Positions 36,671 through 49,400 of a stretch of 64,000 nucleotides of DNA are shown piece after piece. This DNA comes from Cryptomeria japonica (lineage: Eukaryota > Streptophyta > Pinopsida > Cupressales > Cupressaceae): contig NC_081414.1 of assembly GCF_030272615.1 (NCBI RefSeq), forward strand, positions 760,891,148 to 760,955,147, written 5' to 3'. Position numbers and translations under genes: made by a program. Under the pieces are notes generated by a model that saw only the letters and a program-made list of their open reading frames with translations, was not told the DNA's origin and did not search any database. Position 1 is the stretch's first letter, and each line of letters begins with the position of its first letter.

Positions 36671-36790
36671 AGAGAGAGAGAGAGTAGGAGGAGAGGGTGA
36701 GAGACATGAGGTAGAGAGAGAACAAGAAGGAGAAAAGGGTGAGAGAATCAAAAAAGAGAGAAGTGTGAGGGGGAGAGAGTTGAGATAGAA
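35330..36790. repeat. 1.4-kb GA-rich purine block
   Basis: The plus strand is almost all purine. It mixes pure (GA)n runs (35690-35760, 36285-36358, 36600-36663) with a ~38-bp minisatellite carrying GGGAGATTGGGAAAAGGAGA, seen at least 14 times. The long open frames (up to 474 codons of Ser/Leu/Pro) are artefacts of the absence of stop codons. Confidence 0.95.
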
Positions 36791-36869
36791 CTCAAGGTAT
36801 ATAATTAGGGCCTAGAATAGACAAATACATTGATGGGGGAAGTAAGACGAGAGAGAGGAAAAGAAGATA

Positions 36870-36965
36870 TACATGCATGTATACAAACATATATACATAT
36901 ATCTATATAAATATATGTATATATAACTATAGATATGCATATATACATACATGAACACATATTAT
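36870..36965. repeat. AT-alternating low-complexity stretch
   Basis: Runs of ATAC/ATAT (for example ATATATACATATATCTATAT) just right of the purine block. Confidence 0.8.
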
Positions 36966-37027
36966 CCAGATATGTCTAAAACATGTGTAGTAAATGCTAA
37001 GTTTACAAGAATACATTATTATGTCTT

Positions 37028-37194
37028 CATAACCCGTACGAGTTTTCTAAAACAAAAAAAAAATGTTTTTAGTTCTTCATAACCCGTACGGGTTTTGTAA
37101 AAAAAAAATATATATTTCTAGTTTTACATAACCCGTACAGGTTATTTAGAACTGCAAATAGTACTTTTGGTTTTTCAAAACCCGTGCAGGTTTT
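37028..37194. repeat. Palindromic ~50-bp repeats, right set
   Basis: Four units near 37029 (ATAACCCGTACGAGTT), 37079 (ATAACCCGTACGGGTT), 37128 (ATAACCCGTACAGGTTAT) and 37177 (AAAACCCGTGCAGGTTTT), spaced 49-50 bp. Same family as the left set; the purine block lies between them. Confidence 0.85.
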
Positions 37195-38293
37195 GGCTTG
37201 GTAAGAGGGTTGGAAAATGACCCTAAGGCTTGCAAGCCCATTTTTCCCCCTTTTTCGTTCCTTTACACATTTTTTCATCCTCCAACATGATTTCTTGACT
37301 TCATCGTCATCAGGTTTACAAATGATCAAGTGGGTATCTCTAAAGTTACCACCATAATCTCACACATCTTCTTAGTTTTCTGAACATATAAATGTTTCTA
37401 GTTTTGGACAACATTAGAATAGTAAACTTTATTTTTCTTTATCAGTGCATTGACAGTCCTCACAGACATATGTCTACCATTTTTTTTATAACTTTTGATA
37501 TACTTGACCAAATTAAAAATAAATTATATATTATTGTTCTACACTAGATTCTATACACTTTTGAAAAAAAAAATCATTTTTTATTATTTTGATGCAAGTT
37601 ATGCCCAACGCACGAACAGGTACCATATTTTCAGGATGCAGTGACTTCAAAAAATCATAAAAAATAAAATACTCAACGGAAAATTACAAAAAAAATACAC
37701 AACTTCTACATCTCACTCTTACCTATCATCCTACTAAAGGGTTTTTCAAAATACTAAATCTAACTATATATTTTGTGCAGCGCACGAAAATAGCTATGTT
37801 ATATTTTTCTGAAAAAATCAGGAACAGTGTTTCGTGCGTGAAAGGTTTGACCCTCTTAATCTTGTCCAATTTTTGGTACACTTACCCCAACTATCTAGTC
37901 AATTTTCTCTTCCAATCACATTGTTGACCCACATACCCATATTTCCCCAATAGTTTATAATTGTATCATAGCCTCTAGGATATATTTCTACATCACAAAG
38001 GTTTGATTTACCATCTCTAATTGTATGTGTACAAGTATCTCTCTAATGATCCACTCTATTTATGAATTTGGGTGTATATTATATGAAACCTTTGTAGCAA
38101 CCTATTTAAATATTATTTCATACTTTAGTATACCCTATTTAAATATCTATCCATACTCTAGTATAGATTCCTTTGGTTGTTCCTTTTAATTAAGGATGAC
38201 TTACATGTTCTAATTTTGGACAGTCAAATTATTATAAAAGTAACTCGACATCATCCAAATAGCTTTTAATAATTAGGATCATAATTGAACTAT
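37195..38293. other. Spacer, no gene recognised
   Basis: AT-rich. CGCACGAAA near 37783 and its complement TTTCGTGCG near 37833 form a 9-bp inverted repeat. Nothing else supported. Confidence 0.5.
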
Positions 38294-38298
38294 ACTAA
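38294..38298. repeat. Target duplication, left (ACTAA)
   Basis: Pairs with ACCAA at 51421-51425 outside the other LTR, one mismatch. Confidence 0.6.
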
Positions 38299-39458
38299 TG
38301 TAAAGTGGAAAATTGAACCCTAGTGATTCCCCACCTACGAGAGAGAAAGGAAATCACTACGATGATTTTCACTTGGGAGATACTTTACATTCAAAATAGG
38401 GGTTGAATTCACTAGATCCGAACCCTAGAGTGAATAAGGATCTGATTACTAAGTGAAATGCAAGGGTGTAATGCAATTTACCCTCTTTCGTAAGTAGAAG
38501 AGTTGACTTGTTGATTATGTAGAAAAGGAAGACAAAATGAATGAAATAAAGAGCTATCAATTCATAATCACAATGTAACTTCGGATCTAAGATATTTAGA
38601 CTGATACACATATTCCCTAAAAATTTAGAGAAAAGTCATCGGGACTATGTGCAAGTTGCACATAGTCCTCCGAAAAATTCACGAGTCGAAAAGGGTTTCT
38701 ATGTCTCTACAAATGAATCCTAAATCTACAATTGTAGTTGCGCATCTACAACTTGCACACAAAAAAGAAGAGAAGAAGGGTTGTGGATAGGGGTTTGCCT
38801 TAGTAAAACCCCAGTTGAGGAATAAACCTTGAAAGAAAGTAATTGCAAATGCTTAAATATAAATGATGGAAATGTATGCCTTGTAGATCTGGAATTTTTT
38901 GATGATGTTTCCTTTGCTTCTTGAATGTAATCACAAGTGTTACATGAAATGGCATGTAACATGAAAAAACCCTAACACACACACACACACATACTTTCAA
39001 CTGAATATTCTAATGTTGCTCCAATGGATGAGTGAAGAAGACTCATGAAGAAGAAGACTTGATGGATGCTTGAAGACTCAAACACTTGATCATGATAATG
39101 GAGACCTTCCACTTGTTTACCCAATTTTTGCTAATGTAAATGAGAGGACTAGATCCCCTTTTATAGTTGTCTCAAAGGATTAATTTTCATCTCACCGAAG
39201 GCCAACACAGGGGAAATTAAACCCTGAAGAGAAAAATTAGGTCCAAGGGTCAGATGGACCCATTTTTGGGCCACGCAAAGAGGGAGGATAGGGGTACCAC
39301 GCCCCTAACCTACCCTATTTTGGGGCTTGGAAAGGGTCACAAAGTGGCACAAGAGCTGAAATAGGAGGAGAACCCAATTGACTAGGGAGATGAAGTCACT
39401 AGGGTGAGGACCTAAAACACAGTTAAAATTACAAGGGTCGCAATTTAATGATGCTACA
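38299..39458 (-). repeat. 3' LTR of the gypsy derivative
   Basis: 1,160 bp. It carries the uninterrupted version of the site (GAGGA at 38817-38821) where the partner LTR holds the nested element. A short (CA)n run lies near 38973-38990. Confidence 0.9.
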
Positions 39459-39475
39459 TTTAGCCCCCACTTTAG
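39459..39475 (-). promoter_or_regulatory. Polypurine tract of the gypsy derivative
   Basis: Minus strand reads AAGTGGGGGCTAAA immediately before the LTR start TGTAGC, the usual placement for plus-strand priming. It fixes the element on the minus strand. Confidence 0.75.
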
Positions 39476-40188
39476 TGGGAGTATGGCTTATGCCAATAAT
39501 GCTAGTAAAGTAGAAGGAAGAGAGAGCTGAAGATAATAGATGTAGAGCAATACCACAAGGATTATGAGACATCACTAATCTTGAGGAATAAAAGCCCCCC
39601 GTTTTAGGATATAAACTCACTCAAACATATACAAGTGCATATGAAAAGGCATGCAACAAAAGCTAATATCTTAAGACCTCAAGTCAACTAGCCAAAGAGA
39701 CCTCGATATGAAAAAAATGTCTCAATTAACTAATATCATTCTTGAAACATAAAATGTCATCTCATTAACACATATAATCACATAAAAGAACAAAGTTGAC
39801 ATCATCCATGAACCATCAATAGTAAAACTATGATTTCATGAGACAAAGAAGAGGGAGAAAATAAATACACACTTTGGTGATCCATGAGAAGAAAGGCAAA
39901 AAAAAAGGAATCATGGAAATATCACCCCTAGAACTAGGTGATCCATGGAAAAAAAAAGGGTATGGAAAACTAGTCCCTATATTCTGTCTAGGTGATCCAT
40001 GTAAGGGAGGAGAGTGAGAACACAGTTAGTTCCACTCAACATCATGTGTGTGTGTGTGAAAGTGAGGTTTGAAGCACCTCATAGGATTCTATGCTTAAGT
40101 ATGATATAACCTGTATAAGATGTATAGTACAAATGTCAAGAAAGTGGCGACAACTCTCTCTAAGAGGATTCCCTCTAGTTTCAAGAAT

Positions 40189-40525
40189 GACCTGCTGTAT
40201 AAGAGAAAAGTGGCGACATCTTATTCTGAGAATGACCCACTATATAAGAGAAAAGTGATGACATCTCATTCTGAGAATGACCCATTGTATAAGATAAAAG
40301 TGGCAACATATCATTTTGAGAATGAACCACAATATAAGAGAAAAGTGGCAACATCTTGTTCTAAGAATGACCCACTATATAAGAGAAAAGTGGTGACATC
40401 TCATTTTGAGAATGACCCACTATATAAAGATAAAATTGGAAACATCTCATTTTGAGAATGACCTGCTGTATAAGAGAACAGTGGTGACATCTTGTTCTAA
40501 GAATGACCCATTGTATAAGGGATAC
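40189..40525. repeat. 45-bp tandem repeat in the gypsy derivative
   Basis: About 7.4 copies of a 45-bp unit containing AAAGTGGYGACATCTYATTC and GACCCACTATATAAGAG. The length is a multiple of three, so a plus-strand frame stays open, but it is antisense to the element. I read it as non-coding. Confidence 0.92.
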
Positions 40526-41775
40526 AATGCATGAGAGAAATATAATACAAAAGGAGCAGTGTGGGTTCTCCCCCCTTAAGATGTCAACATAGTTTAATGT
40601 TGATATCTTAAGGAAAGTAGAACAAGGTTACCTACCTTCGACACCAAGAAGATATCCTTCATGCAACAATCTCATAAATCCAAGAAAGAGAGGGAATACT
40701 CTTCAAGCAAGGATAAGATAGGTGAAAAGAAATATCTTGCTACAAGTGTAAATGAGATCCTTGGAGGAGAAGAGATATTTTCTCAAAAGACAAGTACCTC
40801 CAAGAGGAGTTGTCTTAGACAAATACAACATCTTCTAGAACGAAGCACAAAAAAGAATAAGAATTCAATCCTTCCTCCTATTGCTAAGTGAAAGGGATTC
40901 TTGATGAAGGATGACTCACTTTTATCCCAAAAGGGATGGGTGAATTTATTATAGACGTACATTACAAAGTGTGAAAGAGATTGTATTCAAGGACTTACAC
41001 CTCTTATATAAGAGATAACCCTTGGGAAAACAAAAACAACTTCACACAAGGAATGGCATCAAGTAATAAAACTCACACCATCCGCAAAATAGGAAAGAGT
41101 GGATCCTCAGAGAAAGAGAGAGGGAGGGAGATCATTTCCCCCCAAGTGTAGGACAATGAGAAGAATTACACAACTTCTAGAGATAGATTTCTCATAAGAG
41201 ATTTATCATTTCAAGCAAGGAATACACCCTGACCAAGGAACATACATGTGCTCGAACGAAGGATAACTCCATTCAAGAAAGGTCATCAAGTTGTGAATAA
41301 CACAATAAAAGAGGTAATTTGAAAAGAGAGAGAAAGAAGAAGAAGGTTCACAAAAGTTATCTAAGTAGACATTGTTCATAATAGACGTACCATTTCAAGT
41401 AAGGAAAATATCCCACTCATGGAATAGACATGAACTCGCATGAAGGATAACTCCATGCAAGAAAGGACATCAAGTTTATGAATAATGTACTCCATAAAGA
41501 AAATACTGAAACCTTAGAAAGAGGAAAAGGAATATTCTTGACCCCCAAGCATAGAGGCAAGACTAAATAAACTATTATGTTTCTCACTAAGTATGATTGC
41601 ACCTAAAATTGTACCACCATGAATGACAAAGAAACCCCAATAGGTAGGCTAACTATGTCACATAGTGAGGAGTAATACAATAGGAACTTGAATGTTATTT
41701 TAAATGATCATGATGAATAAATTTTATTTTTAACATGCCTGAATCAATTTAATATTGTATTTGTGTTTTCAAATA
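40526..41775 (-). other. Interior of the gypsy derivative, non-coding
   Basis: This is where protease and reverse transcriptase would lie in a full element, but no trace of them is readable on either strand. AG-rich with several long degenerate repeats. Confidence 0.5.
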
Positions 41776-42854
41776 TTAACACTCATTAGTAGAATGGCCA
41801 TGGGTTTGATGATATTTGCAAAAACAAGATTTTTGAGGATGTTTTTTATGTTTTGTTCTTTGTTTAGGACAAAGAGGAGATATTAAGTTGGAATCTAGAA
41901 TATTGGTCAACACATTTTCTTGTTGTAACTCAAAATTAGAATGAGAAGGGGTGGATTTACAAGACAATGGAGAAGAAGATGTTGACAAAGGAAAGTCTGA
42001 TTTCTCATGACTTTGTCGCTCACATTCAAGAATTTGTCCATTGTATCCATGTCTATGTTCAAAATTGGATTCACTCTTAGGGGGAATTGGATTGAAGTTT
42101 AAATAGGCCCAATCAATTTCAAGATTTGTGTTAAGAGAAAAGTTTGGAATATGAAATTCAAGCGTCTTAGACTTTCTAGAAAAGGTAGGAGTGAAATCTA
42201 AGGACCACCAATCATCTTCTAAGAGCTCTTCTTTAAGAACTTATTCAATAGGAGGTGGTGTATTTTAGCGGATTAAAGAGAGGATTATAGGAACTAAGAT
42301 AGAACATGATGCTTCACTTATTTTCTCATCAACTACCTCATTAGTATATGTGTAAGGCACATCATGATAATCAAGAAGAATTTTTTGTTTCCTAGGAACA
42401 TGAATGGAATTGATTTGTTTTTGTTAGGCTCTTGATTTTTGGGAGAGAGAGCATTATGATGAAAAATAATATCATCCTCTTGTTCTAAGGTATCTTTATG
42501 TTCAAGGCACTCATTAGGAAAAGGACTATCATATGTAATTAATCCTTCATCTTTTGGGGGAAGGTTATTGGAAGGAATAGAAGGTGAAGTGTTATTAGAA
42601 TCATCCTCTTTCACCAAGGTACCCTCATGAGGGAGGATCATATGAAGAGAATAATCCACACCATCCGCTAATGGTTCATCCCAAATAGGGAGATCATTAG
42701 GAAGAGTGTTAAAAGTACCTTCTTGCATCAATATGTCCTCTTTTAGGGGAGACTTTTTGGGAGGGGGATCATTTGAGGGCTCAAAAAGGAGATTTTCATA
42801 TATCTAAAATCCTTTCAACTTAATAGCTTCATCTTGTAGAAAGAAATTTGACAT
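41776..42854 (-). pseudogene. Ty3/gypsy-type gag remnant
   Basis: Starts at Met 42854 (MSNFFLQDEAIKLKGF), with a TAG after that stretch where Gln fits. The frame then runs to 42333 with an acidic, Pro-rich sequence. After a frameshift it continues to a knuckle-like end CFCKYHQTHGHSTNEC near 41790, followed by YLKTQIQY.IDSG. That ending is typical of plant gypsy Gag just before the protease. Broken by stops and frame changes. Confidence 0.65.
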
Positions 42855-43792
42855 TTTTCCAAATTGCAAGGAAAGAAGTGAATGCAATGAACTAAATTAA
42901 AAAAACACAATTGAAAAATTATGAAATCCACAATGTAATTCAAATGAGAGATAGGAGGGAAATTTTGAATTTTGAATTTTGGAATCTAAGTTGCAAAATT
43001 GAATAACGCAAAATTCTAAGAACAATGATTATAAAAAATGAACTAATTGATTTAAAGAAGGAATAGAGCAATTTCCAGGAATGATGATAATTATCCAAAA
43101 GAGATTGAAAACTAAAATTAGGGCCTATTGAAAAAGATCTTAATTTTAAAAATTGAAAGTTGTTGAATTGAAATTTTGAAAGTTAAAATTAGGGTTGTTC
43201 TTAATTAACCACTTAATTTTAAAATATATCTTAAAAATTGAAATGTTGAAAGCGGAGATTGTTTTTTATTTTAGAGGGATCAAAATTCAACGAAATCAGC
43301 CAATTTTCTGGAATTGAGCAGTAAAACACAGTCATAACAGTCTCCCGAAATTTCAACAAAAAAGCTACTGACCATGTGCAAGTTATGCACAGTCTGACCA
43401 ACTTTTTTCAAAATTTTTAGGGATGATTAAAATTATAATTTTATTGTAGAATCCAAAAACAATAGCTGATTTGGAGATGTCTATATAGGTCAAATTAGCA
43501 GTCAAAGGTCGAAATAGGAGATTCTTTAAAATTAGGGTTTTATTGTTTAACCACTTAATTTTCAGAATAAAAAGACAAATTTGAATTACAATTTTGAAAT
43601 AGAAATCGTATCTAAAACAAGAAACTAAAATACTATACTTCACAAGTTTAATTTCCTCAAAAATGAAAAATTAGGGTTTTATGCAATTAACGTCTAAAAT
43701 TTGCAAAAAGATCAAACTTGGAAATGAAATTTTGAAATTAAAATTTTAATTATTCAGATCTAACAATAAGAAATCATAATTAAGATGTGAGA

Positions 43793-43806
43793 TGTCGGGT
43801 TCACCA
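43793..43806 (-). promoter_or_regulatory. Primer-binding site of the gypsy derivative
   Basis: Minus strand reads TGGTGAACCCGACA a few bases inside the LTR end. TGG matches a tRNA CCA end. I do not assign the tRNA. Confidence 0.6.
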
Positions 43807-43809
43807 AAA

Positions 43810-44330
43810 TGTAAAGTGGAAAATTGAACCCTAGTGATTCACCACCAAGGAGACAGAAAGGAAATCAGTACGCTGATTTTCTTTTGGGAGATACTTTACA
43901 TTCAAAAGAGGGGTTGAATTTACTAGATCCAAACCCTATAGTGATTAAGGATCTCAATACTAAGTGAATTGCAAGAGTGTAATGCAATTTTCCCTCTTTT
44001 GTAAGTAGAAGAGTTGACTTGTTGACTATGCAGAAAAGGAAGACAAAATGGATGAAATAAGGAGCTACCGATTCGGGATTACGTTGTAACCTTAAACCTG
44101 ATATATTTATATTGATATAGATCTACCTTATAAATTTGGAGAAAATTCATCGGGACCATGTGCAAGTTGCACATGGTCCTTAGAAAAATTCACGAGTCAA
44201 AAAGGGTTTTTTTGTCTCTACAAATGAATCCTAAATCTCCAATTACAGCTATGCACCTACAACCACTATAGAAAAGAAGAGAAGAAGGGTTGTGGATAGG
44301 GGTTTTCCTTAGTCAAACCCTGGTTGAGGA
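43810..44330 (-). repeat. 5' LTR of the gypsy derivative, first segment
   Basis: Matches 38299-38821 of the partner LTR and stops at the GAGGA target site. Confidence 0.9.
44326..44330. repeat. Target duplication of nested element, left (GAGGA)
   Basis: Identical to 50768-50772. The empty site GAGGA is kept once in the other LTR at 38817-38821. Confidence 0.92.
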
Positions 44331-45018
44331 TGTTGGCAATTGACAATAATTGGATTCATACGTTGTCATTGATGGCAAGAAGATTCTATTGAAGGCATAT
44401 ATCAGCATTTGGAGGCATACATAGGTGGATACCGACATTGAAGCATTCAAGGTCATCATCGACACCAAGATCGACATCTAGCACTTCAGTGAAGCTGACA
44501 TCAGTTTGGGATCTGAAAGGTTTTATTTGTAAAATCATATTGTAATTATTGTATAGGACCGACATTGAATATGTTTTGTATTGTAAGCTGACACAAGGCA
44601 TATTGTTTGTAAAGGGTATATAAGTCAGTGTGTTAGGTCATTTTGATATATGACAAGGTACTAAAATAAGGTAATACAAAGGATATGTATGTAGGTCATT
44701 TGTATGCGAATGTAATACCATGCTATGATAAGTAGATGGTTTGTAAATCATTCTTGGAGGAAAGGAGATACCAGTAGAAGGATTCAGGGTTTATGAACCG
44801 ATACAGAGTAGAGCTTTAACCAGAACTCTTTTTGGTATTGTAGATGCATTTTGTGAGTTCACCAGTATATTTTTATCTCAGCACAAGTTTGTAGTTAGTG
44901 AGACTCTTTTGTGTTGAGCAGTGTTCTCTAGGCCATGTCCCTTCCTGCATGTACAGGCCCCCATGCTATGTAATATATTTCATATGGCCAGTGAATTGAT
45001 ATTGTGGGTCACAAATCC
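44331..45018 (+). repeat. 5' LTR of nested element, 3' end deleted
   Basis: Matches 49872 to about 50557 of the 3' LTR. The last ~210 bp of the LTR, the primer-binding site and the gag start are missing; the sequence passes straight into the gag frame. Confidence 0.88.
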
Positions 45019-46061
45019 CATCATGATGTTGAAAGGATGAAGAACCTAAAACTGCAAGATCAATTTAATTCTGCTAATGAGTTTATTCTTGTTCTGCAAG
45101 AAAGGTTATCATCAGCTCAAGGTAAGAGAAAGGAACTTCTACAAAATTGGGATGATGAAGAGAAAAACGCACTTAAGGAACAATGTCAGAAACTGAGTCA
45201 AGCAAACATGTTGATGAACAATGAAATGCAAGACCCGACTATGAGGTTATCAAAATATATTGACAGAAAGAAGAAGGAAGAAATATTGCTATATCTTTGA
45301 AGAACAAATTTGAAGAATGTGGCAGATTGAATCATGAGAATAATCTGTTGAGAATTGATTTGGTACAATCCTAGAATAATGAACAAGAGCTAGAGAGACA
45401 CATAATGACTCTGAGAGATGATCTAACTACTGCAAGTGAGTATAAAGAAAACTTCAGGATTAGTGCTGCTTAGTTGGATGATTTATTGAAAAGAAAAAGG
45501 CAGAGTGAAGATTCTAGAGGACTTGTAATTGTACAAGGTGAAAGATTCGGTAGTACAAATGAAGATCAGACAACTGGTATGCAGAACTCATCTAACTAGA
45601 GGAAACTAGTAAGGCAATCTAATGCTTACAAATTCAATGGTAGATGTTTTGTCTTTAATAAATTTGGGCATATGGCTAGACAATGTAGAAATAGAGAAAA
45701 TCAAAACTACAATTCAGTTCTCGATCAATGTACAAATTGCAAGAAATATGGTCATAAGTCAGAGGATTGTAGAATGAATGTTAAATGACAAGCATGTGGA
45801 AATTTTGGACATTTGGCTAATAAATGTAGGTCATAGAATGACACCGGATATGTCAAAGCAATTCAAAAGAATAATATTACATGTTATGCATGCAACAAAA
45901 TAGGTCATATTGCTAAGTACTATAGAAGCAAGACTACACCAGTTAACAATGATAAAGTAAATGAGAAAGGAAAGAATAAGGTAGATGAAATACAACAAGA
46001 TCACACCAAGAGAGGGTTAGAAAATTTGAAGAACCAAGTGGAGATGCAACTACATCGATAA
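45019..46061 (+). pseudogene. Gag remnant with coiled coil and CCHC boxes
   Basis: The frame begins inside the truncated LTR, reads a Lys/Glu/Gln-rich helical stretch, shifts by one base near 45290, and continues to about 46061. CCHC boxes: CFVFNKFGHMARQC (second Cys changed to Phe), CTNCKKYGHKSEDC (intact), a third whose first Cys codon is now TGA (then QACGNFGHLANKC), and CYACNKIGHIAKYY (last Cys lost). Four TAG/TGA stops interrupt it. Same layout as the gag at 5183-6511, so the two elements are related. Confidence 0.75.
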
Positions 46062-46452
46062 TTACACCATTAACTCCATTATTAGAACAGAGCATTCCTG
46101 CACCGACAGGAAATTCAACAGGTAACTAAGGCATACGCCTTAGGGGATGAAAAATTCATTGCAAATCTTGCATATTCTCTGGAAGAGATCTGGAAGAGAT
46201 TTGGAGAGTGGTACTGATCATTGATGGTGGTTCATCTGGCATAAAACTGTGAAACCGACTTCTAGTAGGGTACATCGCTATGCATTTATGACAATGATGA
46301 ATTAGGGTTTTCTCACTGATAAAAAGGGAAAATAGAACAAGAGCAAAGGAAAGGTGAATCACAGGCGATCAATAGCAAGCAAAGGAATTCCAACAAATTT
46401 CCAGCAGTCATCTGGGGAGTAATCAAAACCCTTCAACCGATGACTGTTTTCC

Positions 46453-49400
46453 ATGCATTTCTTTAAAATGATATCCCGATCATCATTTGCTCCTACTTTC
46501 ATTGTGAATCCAACTATTATTGAGGTTAAGGATAGGCTTAGGCCTATTTTCAAGGAAGTTCCCCAAATTGCTAGGAAGGAAGACTCTACTAGTGCATTTT
46601 CGAGGGTTCTCGATGGCGTGGTTTATGTGGAAGATGTTAGGGCCTATATTCACTGCACATTGGAGGATTTAGGAACTGAGTAAATCAAGGGAATGTATCA
46701 ATTTATGATACTAGGCAGCTCTGAAATAATCAAGCTAGAATATCAAATCATTGAGGATCTAGGGTTAATCAAAATCCTATACATACCCGAATTCAAGGAT
46801 GAAGTGATCAGATATGTTCTCAACAAGGTTCATAATGAATTCATCTATCTAGACCAGCCCCACATTATCACCAAAGAAGCTATTCAAGTGGTCACTAACT
46901 TACCCAAAGTTGGACAGGAACAAGGAAAGAAGATCTCCAACACTGTGTTTGAGAAGCCCACCGGCACAACCCATGATGGAAGATCAATGAGGGTCAACAC
47001 TATCAAAGACACAGATGTGAATTTTTCCAACATGATCATTGGCTAAAAGGTAACTCAATCAAGTCGACTGAACTCTGTTGCCAGTTCTTGTATCCATGTT
47101 GCACACCAAATGATAAAGAATAATGAAAAGTATGACTTGTGTGAATGGTTAAGGAGTTAATTAATGATTAATCTTGGCAAGATCAAAGGTGTTAAGAAAG
47201 GAACATTCCAATTTGGCAATCTTATTGTCTGTTTGATGTTGTACTTTATGAATGAGCTACTGGGTTTGGGAAATAAGTGTTGGGATCATGACATATCGGT
47301 AAGTATGCAGATCAAAGAAGGAATCACCAGTCTTGGTAGTAACAGGGATGAGAAGCTTTGGGGCTACTTCAAAACTTTTCAGGAGAACATGAGACTGGGG
47401 GAGAGAATCTCCAAACAAATTGTGGAGAAATACTCCACTGATATTTGCTTCATGGTAAAAATAGATGAGACACTCATGGAAGCAGTGGAGCCTAGAACTA
47501 TATGGGTCACAGAATTGGGTTATGAAGTAGATGACAACATCTTAGAGGTATATTCTAAAATGTTGATTGATGCTGATTTGGATGATAAGGCTGAACACTT
47601 TGGCACTACAGAGGAGAAGGCTCTTGAGGTCAAAATTGATTTCAACAGGAAAAGAATAGAAAAGAAAATAGACAAAATGTCTGCATTTATTAAGAATGTA
47701 ATTCACAAGATAGATACAAAACTAGGTTTTGGATCTAAACTGGTAGATCAACCAGTAACAGCAAGTGCTCCTAAGGTGAAGAGGCCTTAAACTTTAATTT
47801 CTTCTATCACTTATGACTCTGATTCAGACGATAATCAACCTCTTGTATTCAGAACAGTATAGAGGAAGAAAATTGACAAGCCTCTGATAGAGGAGAAGAA
47901 GGTGGAACCAAGGAGGAAGCTAATTAGAAAGGTAACAACTACATCCACACCTCCGGCAAGGAAACCTACTTAGAAGAGGCAGCCTACTCCAACCGATCCT
48001 GCAACCCCCAGCAAGAAGAAAAAGAGTGATGAAGCAACTGAATCTGGTAAAATGACTTGTGCAAAGTTAATTGATGAGGTAACTAGAGATGGAATTTTGA
48101 AGAATGTGTCAAAATTTTATGAATATTTAGATGATGATGAGCAGAATGAAATAGAAGAAGCAATTTGGTTATATTTAGACATATATAAGAAGGCTTTGGT
48201 AGATATTTTGAAGGAAATTCCCTTATCATTGTACAATAAGTTAGATAGAAGGAGATTAGATGTAATTAGGAGTGATAGAGAAATCAAAGAAGTTGAACTT
48301 TTGAGTATGTGTGGCTCTATAAATAATGAGGACATGAAAATGTGTATAGATGTTGCAAATAGAACAACCTTTAGTAGAAAAACCCGACAAATAGGCCTAA
48401 TGATGGGTAGAGTAAATGAGATCATAAAGGAGACCAGAGATAGTTGGGTTAAATTCTTCCAAAAGAATCTTGATTTTCTCACTTCTCAAGAAGAATTTGC
48501 TAAGGCAACTGCTCCCACCATTCTGGACAAATCTAAAGGGAAAGGAATTTCGGGAAGTTTAGATCAAATTTTGAGTGAACCGGGAAATAAACCTAAAACT
48601 AATGAGAGTGTATAGACTAAACAAGCAGAGACTGCGTTTGTACAGTCTGGACAAGGTAATATAGATAATGTATAGGTTACAGATAATATTGTGGATAATA
48701 CTCCACTAGCAGTAACAGATATTGTACCATGTGGCGAAGCCACTGGCGCAAAAAAGGATGAGAAAAGGGATACACCAGGAGAGGATAAGGAAAAGGAGAC
48801 TAATAAGACACCCAATACCATATCGAAAGTTGATTCACTTGCAAAACTTTTGGCAATTGACACTTCTCAAGTTGAGAAGAAATTAATCACAAAGATGAGT
48901 CCCACAGAGCTAATGATGATGGCTACTCAAAATCTAATCAAGGAAGGATCTATAGATAAAGGAATAATAGATCAATCAATAACAATTTTGCATATATTGA
49001 TTCCTGATTGTATGATTGAAAATGAAGAAAGCCCTTTCGGCAAGCTTAAGGCATTGACAGAGCATATATCTAAAAAAATTTAGTCATTGCAGCAGATTTC
49101 CGACAAGAAAGCCGCTTTTGACCAGATTATTGAGACAGAGAAAAGGAATGTTGAAGAGAAACTTATACTCATTGAAAATTCTTTGAAATAGTGTACTAAC
49201 ATGTATAGGGTATGTTGTAATATAGATATTCTTACAGAAAATGTAGATAAGAGGTTAAAGAAATTACATGAAAAGATTGCTAATATTGCTAATTATTTTG
49301 ATGGACTAACTTCACTCACAACTTCCATTGATGGACAAATTTTGACCTTGAAAAAATAAGTTTTTCCTTTTAAAAAGGAAAGACACAAGATCATTCAAAG

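Noticed and set aside
35268-36751. Long open frames (up to 474 codons) of Ser/Leu/Pro or Arg/Glu/Gly in the GA block
   Set aside because: They exist only because GA/TC repeats contain no stop codons. Composition follows the repeat and several frames are open at once.
35204-37194. Regularly spaced palindromes as a CRISPR-like array
   Set aside because: Plant nuclear context, no cas genes. The spacers are themselves repeated, as in a tandem satellite.
40120-40455. 111-codon repeat protein (KVATSYSENDPLYKR-type)
   Set aside because: It is the 45-bp tandem repeat read on the strand opposite to the element; no independent support.
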